Origin: Reyranella sp.
GTDB lineage: Bacteria; Pseudomonadota; Alphaproteobacteria; Reyranellales; Reyranellaceae
DNA: 8,641 nucleotides
Direction: 5' to 3'
Assembly (NCBI GenBank): GCA_016780605.1
Contig: JADHLS010000182.1
Span: 1 to 8,641 of the forward strand
Position 1 is the stretch's first letter; each line of letters starts with the position of its first letter. Below are positions 5,164 to 8,641 of the stretch, piece after piece. The translations under genes and the position numbers were made by a program. The notes below the pieces were generated by a model. That model saw only the letters and a program-made list of their open reading frames with translations. It ran no database searches and was not told the origin of the DNA.

Positions 5164-7069
5164 ATCGCGACGCCATCTTGCGGAAGCCGTCGGTCTTGCG
5201 CGACGGATCGCGCTTCATGACCTCGAGCAGGACGTCGCGGCCGATCGGCCCCGCCGTCTGACCGCCGCCCATGCCGTGCTCGATGATGACGGCGCAGGCA
5301 TAGCGCGGATTGTCGACCGGCCCGAAGCAGACGAACAGCGCATGGTGGCGCAGGTGCCAGGGCAGCTGGGCCTGGGTGATGCCCATGTCGCGCTCGCGCT
5401 CGGTGATGCGCTTGACCTGGGCGGTGCCGGTCTTGCCGGCGAACTTGTACTGCGGCTCGATCACCTTGCCCTGGCCGTCGACGCGCAGATGGTTGGCGGT
5501 GCCGTTGGCAACCACCTGGATCATGCCTTCGCGGATCAGGGCGAGGTTCTGCGGATTGAAGCGCAGCGAGGGCACCGCCGGCTTGTCGCGCGGCTTGGGC
5601 GGCGCCAGCTCCTCGCGCGGCGTCGCCGAGGCCAGCAGCAGGTTGGGCTGGACCTCGTAGCCGCCGTTGGCGATGCGCGCCGTCATGATGGCGAGCTGCA
5701 GCGGCGTCGCGTTCATGTAGCCCTGGCCGATGCCGAGATTGAAGGTATCGCCGTGCTGCCAAGGCTTGCCGAGCTTCTCCTGCTTCCACGAACGGCTGGG
5801 CTGGATCCCGGCCGATTCGCCGGGCAGGCCGAGGTCGCTGATGCGGCCGAAACCCAGGCGATTGCCGACATCGGCGATGCGGTCGATGCCGGCCTTGCGC
5901 GCGGCCTCGTAGAAGAAGCAGTCGCAGGACTGGGCGATCGCCTCGACGACGTTGGTCGAGCCGTGGCCGCCCTTCATCCAGCAATGGAACTTGATGTTGC
6001 CGAGCTCGAGGTAGCCGGCGCATGGCAACCGCGTCCACGGCTCGATCGCCTTGGATTCCAGCGCCGCCAGCGCCGTCACCATCTTGTAGGTCGAGCCGGG
6101 CGGATAGACGCCGGCGATCGACTTGTTGTGCAGCGGCCGCTCGGGGCTGTCGAGCAGGTCGCGCCATTCGGTCTGGGTGATGCCACGGGCGAAGGTGTTG
6201 GGATCGAAGCCTGGCGTCGACACCATGGCGAGCACGTCGCCGGTGACGACGTCCAGCACCACGACCGAGCCGCTCTGATGCTCCTTCAGGCGGTCGGCGA
6301 CGATGCGCTGCAGGTCGAGATCGATGGTGAGGAGCGCGTTCGAGCCGGGCTGGCCCTCGGTGCGGTCGAGCTCGCGCACGACGCGGCCGACGGCGTTGAC
6401 CTCGACCTGGACGGCGCCGGCGCGGCCACGGATGCTGTCCTCGAGCGAGCGCTCGACGCCCTTCTTGCCGAAGCGCATGGTGGCGAGCTGCAGCACGGGA
6501 TCGTCGCGGCCGGCGAGGTCCTCGTCGGCAACGCGGCCGGTGTAGCCGATGATGTGGCTCATCAGCTCGCCTTCGGGATAGTCACGACTCTGGCCGAGGT
6601 CGATGAACACGCCGGGCAGCTCGGGGGCGTTGAACTCGAGCCGCGCCACCTCCTCCCAACCGAGATTCTCGCGCACCACCACCGGCTGGGCGTTGCGGCT
6701 GCGGCGCAGCTCGCGCAGCAGGCGGGTCTTCTCGGTCTCGCCCAGGCTCAGGATGGCGTCGAGGCGGTCGACCAGGATCTCGGCACCGCGCCCGCGGTCC
6801 GACGTCGCCATGGCGCGGAAGTTGTTGCGGTTGACGGCCAGCGGCCGGCCGGCGCGGTCGAAGATCAGCCCGCGCGACGGCGGCAGCAGCCGCAGATTGA
6901 TGCGGTTCTCCTCGGCCAGCGTGGCGAAGCGCTGGGTCTCGATGACCTGCAGCTGGTAGAGCCGGCCGGCCAGCGCCGACAGCAGCACTGCCTGGGCGCC
7001 GCCCAGCAACAGCGTGCGCCGCGTGAACAGGCCCGAGCGCTCGCCGTCGCCCTTGCGATAGCGCGTCAT
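5162..7069 (-). CDS. mrdA: Penicillin-binding protein 2 (MrdA, elongation-specific transpeptidase)
   Basis: This 635-residue class B penicillin-binding protein makes peptide cross-links during side-wall growth as the partner of RodA. A cytoplasmic tail (1-17) and one membrane anchor (~18-36) are followed by the pedestal domain, with RGLIFDRAGRPLA (66-78) and YPEG (164-167). The transpeptidase domain has all three active-site motifs: STYK (Ser326-Lys329), SCD (Ser381-Asp383, the S-x-D form usual for PBP2) and KTG (Lys546-Gly548). FHCWMKGGHG (361-370) is typical of PBP2. Cys350, Cys363, His369 and Cys382 could form a metal site beside the active site. The start at 7069 was chosen because its ATG overlaps the mreD stop (ATGA) and the basic tail leads straight into the anchor. 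The same frame is open to 7297, but that stretch lies opposite mreD in another frame and has no membrane-protein character. The Shine-Dalgarno is weak (GAGA 7 nt before the ATG), so translation is probably coupled to mreD. Confidence 0.97.
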   Translation of the reverse strand: MTRYRKGDGERSGLFTRRTLLLGGAQAVLLSALAGRLYQLQVIETQRFATLAEENRINLRLLPPSRGLIFDRAGRPLAVNRNNFRAMATSDRGRGAEILVDRLDAILSLGETEKTRLLRELRRSRNAQPVVVRENLGWEEVARLEFNAPELPGVFIDLGQSRDYPEGELMSHIIGYTGRVADEDLAGRDDPVLQLATMRFGKKGVERSLEDSIRGRAGAVQVEVNAVGRVVRELDRTEGQPGSNALLTIDLDLQRIVADRLKEHQSGSVVVLDVVTGDVLAMVSTPGFDPNTFARGITQTEWRDLLDSPERPLHNKSIAGVYPPGSTYKMVTALAALESKAIEPWTRLPCAGYLELGNIKFHCWMKGGHGSTNVVEAIAQSCDCFFYEAARKAGIDRIADVGNRLGFGRISDLGLPGESAGIQPSRSWKQEKLGKPWQHGDTFNLGIGQGYMNATPLQLAIMTARIANGGYEVQPNLLLASATPREELAPPKPRDKPAVPSLRFNPQNLALIREGMIQVVANGTANHLRVDGQGKVIEPQYKFAGKTGTAQVKRITERERDMGITQAQLPWHLRHHALFVCFGPVDNPRYACAVIIEHGMGGGQTAGPIGRDVLLEVMKRDPSRKTDGFRKMASR

Positions 7070-7638
7070 GTCGTGGTCTCGCCGGGACGGGCCGTGCCGC
7101 GCGACGGCTCGGGCACATTCAGGGGATCGCGCGCGCGCACACGGGCGAGCAGCGGGCCGACCAGGGGATAGATCACGACCACGACGACATACTGGATCAT
7201 CGCCGGCACCGGGTCGATGGCCGTCCAGGTCCACAGCGCCGTGAAGCCCCAGACCAGGATGACGAAGCCCAGCATCAGCAGGCAGAAGCCGAACCACTGG
7301 AACAGGAAGGGCACGCCCACCAGGTAGCGGCGGTTGGCGACGACCGATGCCCGGATCAGCACGAAGCCCAGCGCACTCACCCCCACCGGCGCACCAGGGC
7401 CGCCCAGCAGCAGGTCAAGCAGGATGCCCATGGCGAGCAGCAACGGACCGGGCAGGCGCTCGGGCGTCGCCAGGCTGAACTGGAAGACCACCAGGGCCGG
7501 CAGCAACGGCAGGGCATCGGAGATGTAGGGTGCGCGCAGCGGCGCCAGGGTCAGCAGCACGAAGAACAGCAGCACGGCGCCGGGAAGCGCGGCGCGCCCC
7601 CAGCGGTCCAGCGTGCCCAGTGCGCCATCCGCTTTCAT
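7066..7638 (-). CDS. mreD: Rod-shape-determining protein MreD
   Basis: This is a 190-residue integral membrane protein of the elongasome, with five to six hydrophobic segments at roughly residues 19-36, 41-57, 64-80, 86-101, 108-132 and 146-166. The GILLDLLLGG-x-GAPVGVSAL stretch (71-90) fits the MreD pattern of an acidic residue in a helix followed by G-x-P-x-G. MreD has no catalytic residues; by family knowledge it binds MreC and affects activation of PBP2. The ATG at 7638 was chosen, giving a TGATG overlap with the mreC stop and 8 nt to a GAGG site at 7650-7647. A GTG one codon upstream (7641) would also work and would make a 4-nt overlap. The stop overlaps the mrdA ATG. The C-terminal tail (~170-190) is hydrophilic and Pro/Arg/Thr rich. 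Confidence 0.94.
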   Translation of the reverse strand: MKADGALGTLDRWGRAALPGAVLLFFVLLTLAPLRAPYISDALPLLPALVVFQFSLATPERLPGPLLLAMGILLDLLLGGPGAPVGVSALGFVLIRASVVANRRYLVGVPFLFQWFGFCLLMLGFVILVWGFTALWTWTAIDPVPAMIQYVVVVVIYPLVGPLLARVRARDPLNVPEPSRGTARPGETTT

Positions 7639-8537
7639 CACCGCACCCTCTGGCCGGCAACTCCCGACGGTGTGGCGGGTGCGCCACCATGACCCGATCC
7701 GACCAGCCCGGTGACGCCGTAGTCGACGACGCGCACGAACTCCAGGCGCGAGAAGTCGGCGAACGGCCGCACACGCACGTGGCCCTCGCTGGTCTCCACC
7801 ACCTCGCCGACCGGGATGCCAACCGGGAAGCTGCCACCATGGCCGGAGGTGATGATGCGATCGCCGCGCTGCACGCCCTGCACGCTTTGCAGCAGGGTGA
7901 GCCGAAGCTGGGGCGAATTGTCACCGGCCAGGATGGCGCGCTCGCGCGTGCGCTCGATCAGCACCGGCAGACGTGAATTGACGTCGGTCACGAACAGCAC
8001 GCGCGAGCTGTTGTCGCCGACCTCGGCGATGCGGCCGGCCAGGCCCTCGCCCGTCACCACGGCCTGGCCCGGCGCCACGCCGACCTTGCGGCCGACATTG
8101 AGCAGCGCGCCGCGCACATAGGCGCTGACGCTGTCGCCGACGATCCGGGCGGTGATGAACGAGGCCTCCGGCCCCTCGCGGAAGTTGGCGAGGCCGCGCA
8201 GCCCTTCGTTCTCGTTCTCGAGCCGGCGCGCCGCTGTCTGCCAGGCGAGCAAGCGGGCATTCTCCTCGCGCAGACGGGCATTCTCCTCGCGCAGGCTCGC
8301 GAACTCCTTGAGGTCGGCGATGGCGCGATTGGCGATCGCCACCGGCCGGGCGATGGCTTCCAGGACGGGGCTTGCGAGATCGAGCGCCAGCACGCGGGCG
8401 TTCTCGACCAGGACGGTGTCGGCCTTACCGATCAGCATGGCGCCGAAGGCGGCGATGACCAGCAGGCCCAGCGCAAAGCGCTGCACGGCCGCGCGTACCT
8501 GGCCAGCGACTACTTCGAAGTCGTCCCGGATCGCCAT
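7638..8537 (-). CDS. mreC: Rod-shape-determining protein MreC
   Basis: This 299-residue bitopic inner-membrane protein has its bulk in the periplasm, where MreC contacts and activates PBP2. Residues 1-19 are cytoplasmic and ~20-38 form the membrane anchor (FALGLLVIAAFGAMLIG). Residues ~72-116 are a coiled coil rich in Arg, Glu, Asn and Leu, for dimerisation. The two-barrel beta domain follows (~125-275), with TARIVGDS, LAGRIAEVG, SRLPVLIERTRERAILAG and GDRIITSGHGGSFPVGIPVGEV, all characteristic of MreC. The tail (~276-299) is Gly/Ala/Pro rich and probably flexible. A perfect 21-nt period duplication lies in the coiled coil. The ATG at 8537 is the first codon giving the short basic start before the anchor. 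The only SD-like GGAG is 15 nt upstream, further than usual. It is the first elongation gene in the window; mreB, its usual upstream partner, is presumably beyond the right edge. Confidence 0.96.
   Translation of the reverse strand: MAIRDDFEVVAGQVRAAVQRFALGLLVIAAFGAMLIGKADTVLVENARVLALDLASPVLEAIARPVAIANRAIADLKEFASLREENARLREENARLLAWQTAARRLENENEGLRGLANFREGPEASFITARIVGDSVSAYVRGALLNVGRKVGVAPGQAVVTGEGLAGRIAEVGDNSSRVLFVTDVNSRLPVLIERTRERAILAGDNSPQLRLTLLQSVQGVQRGDRIITSGHGGSFPVGIPVGEVVETSEGHVRVRPFADFSRLEFVRVVDYGVTGLVGSGHGGAPATPSGVAGQRVR
7647..7650 (-). promoter_or_regulatory. Ribosome binding site of mreD inside mreC
   Basis: GAGG on the minus strand (7650-7647) lies within the last codons of mreC, 8 nt before the ATG at 7638 and 5 nt before the GTG at 7641. 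Spacing and codon preference favour the ATG as the mreD start. Confidence 0.6.
8254..8294. repeat. In-frame tandem duplication (21-nt period) within mreC
   Basis: The 20-base block CGGGCATTCTCCTCGCGCAG occurs at 8254-8273 and again at 8275-8294 without mismatch. On the mreC strand each copy encodes LREENAR, exactly one coiled-coil heptad, so the duplication lengthens the coil without breaking register. Confidence 0.9.
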
Positions 8538-8572
8538 GTCGGGGGTATCTTACTCCAAACCACCCTGCTTTC

Positions 8573-8595
8573 CCTCCCCAGCTTCGCTGGGGAGG
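8573..8595. repeat. Perfect GC hairpin upstream of mreC
   Basis: CCTCCCCAGC and GCTGGGGAGG form a 10-bp perfect stem with a TTC loop. No T-run follows on either strand, so it is not a standard intrinsic terminator. The sequence resembles small palindromic units that I recall being scattered between genes in several alphaproteobacteria, so it may be one copy of an interspersed repeat; that identity is inference. Confidence 0.8.
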
Positions 8596-8617
8596 TGTCG
8601 GCGTCGATGCGCTTTCG

Positions 8618-8641
8618 AGATTGCGGCCCGGGCCGCAATCT
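8618..8641. repeat. Perfect 24-nt palindrome at the right edge
   Basis: The sequence is symmetric around 8629/8630 with 12 matching pairs on each side (AGATTGCGGCCC and its complement), with no spacer. It reaches the last base of the window, so the full length of the inverted repeat is unknown. It could be a dyad bound by a dimeric protein, the foot of a longer hairpin or terminator of the gene to the right, or part of the same repeat family as the hairpin at 8573-8595. Confidence 0.75.

Noticed and set aside
3973..5220. Open frame antisense to rodA, rich in His, Gln, Asp and Gly
   Set aside because: The composition is the reverse-strand image of hydrophobic membrane codons; it crosses the rodA-mrdA junction and has no ribosome site.
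5276..7171. 631-codon open frame antisense to mrdA
   Set aside because: Very long antisense frames are common in GC-rich DNA. It is rich in Ala, Gly, Asp, Leu and Val without any motif, opposite a fully conserved PBP2.
7070..7297. N-terminal extension of PBP2 by 76 residues
   Set aside because: This stretch is the mreD gene in another frame; the ATG at 7069 overlaps the mreD stop and leads into a normal PBP2 N-terminus.
8573..8595. The hairpin upstream of mreC as an intrinsic terminator
   Set aside because: No run of T follows on either strand (TGTCGG to the right; GAAAGC on the minus strand).

Overview
The window is high-GC DNA with strong third-codon-position GC bias. It looks like the chromosome of a free-living Gram-negative alphaproteobacterium. 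The evidence is the elongasome gene order mreC-mreD-mrdA-rodA, an outer-membrane autotransporter barrel, a lipoprotein signal, and GC-palindromic intergenic repeats of a kind I associate with Rhodospirillales and Hyphomicrobiales. Genus cannot be fixed from this sequence; the order-level placement is a low-confidence inference.

Layout, left to right. (1) Positions 3-1136 (+) hold the C-terminal end of an autotransporter, cut by the left edge of the window. (2) Positions 1137-1509 are non-coding and carry an imperfect ~60-nt direct repeat with a conserved small hairpin, followed by an AT-richer stretch leading into the next gene. (3) Positions 1510-2225 (+) are a two-gene unit: a DinB-fold metalloprotein and a very small lipoprotein. 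(4) Positions 2205-3767 (-) encode an exported calcineurin-like metallophosphoesterase that converges on the lipoprotein gene and overlaps it by 21 nt. (5) Positions 3803-3979 (-) are a self-contained tRNA-Lys(CTT) unit with a sigma70-like promoter, a gene-encoded CCA and a strong intrinsic terminator. (6) Positions 4018-8537 (-) are the cell-elongation operon, transcribed leftward as mreC, mreD, mrdA (PBP2), rodA, with 1-4-nt overlaps or a 10-nt gap between genes. (7) Positions 8538-8641 are the start of the intergenic region upstream of mreC, with two perfect palindromes; mreB is probably just outside the window.

The elongation operon is the functional core. RodA (SEDS glycan polymerase) and PBP2 (transpeptidase) form the enzyme pair of the Rod complex. 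MreC activates PBP2 from the periplasm, and MreD is its membrane partner. The left half holds unrelated envelope or stress genes.

This is mostly an ordinary core-genome region. I see no defence system, CRISPR array, transposase, integrase or unusual gene cluster. The points most worth a second look are a possible Cys3His metal site next to the PBP2 active site, an unusual SNGG in place of SYGG in RodA, the hairpin-bearing direct repeat at 1145-1283, and the palindromes upstream of mreC.
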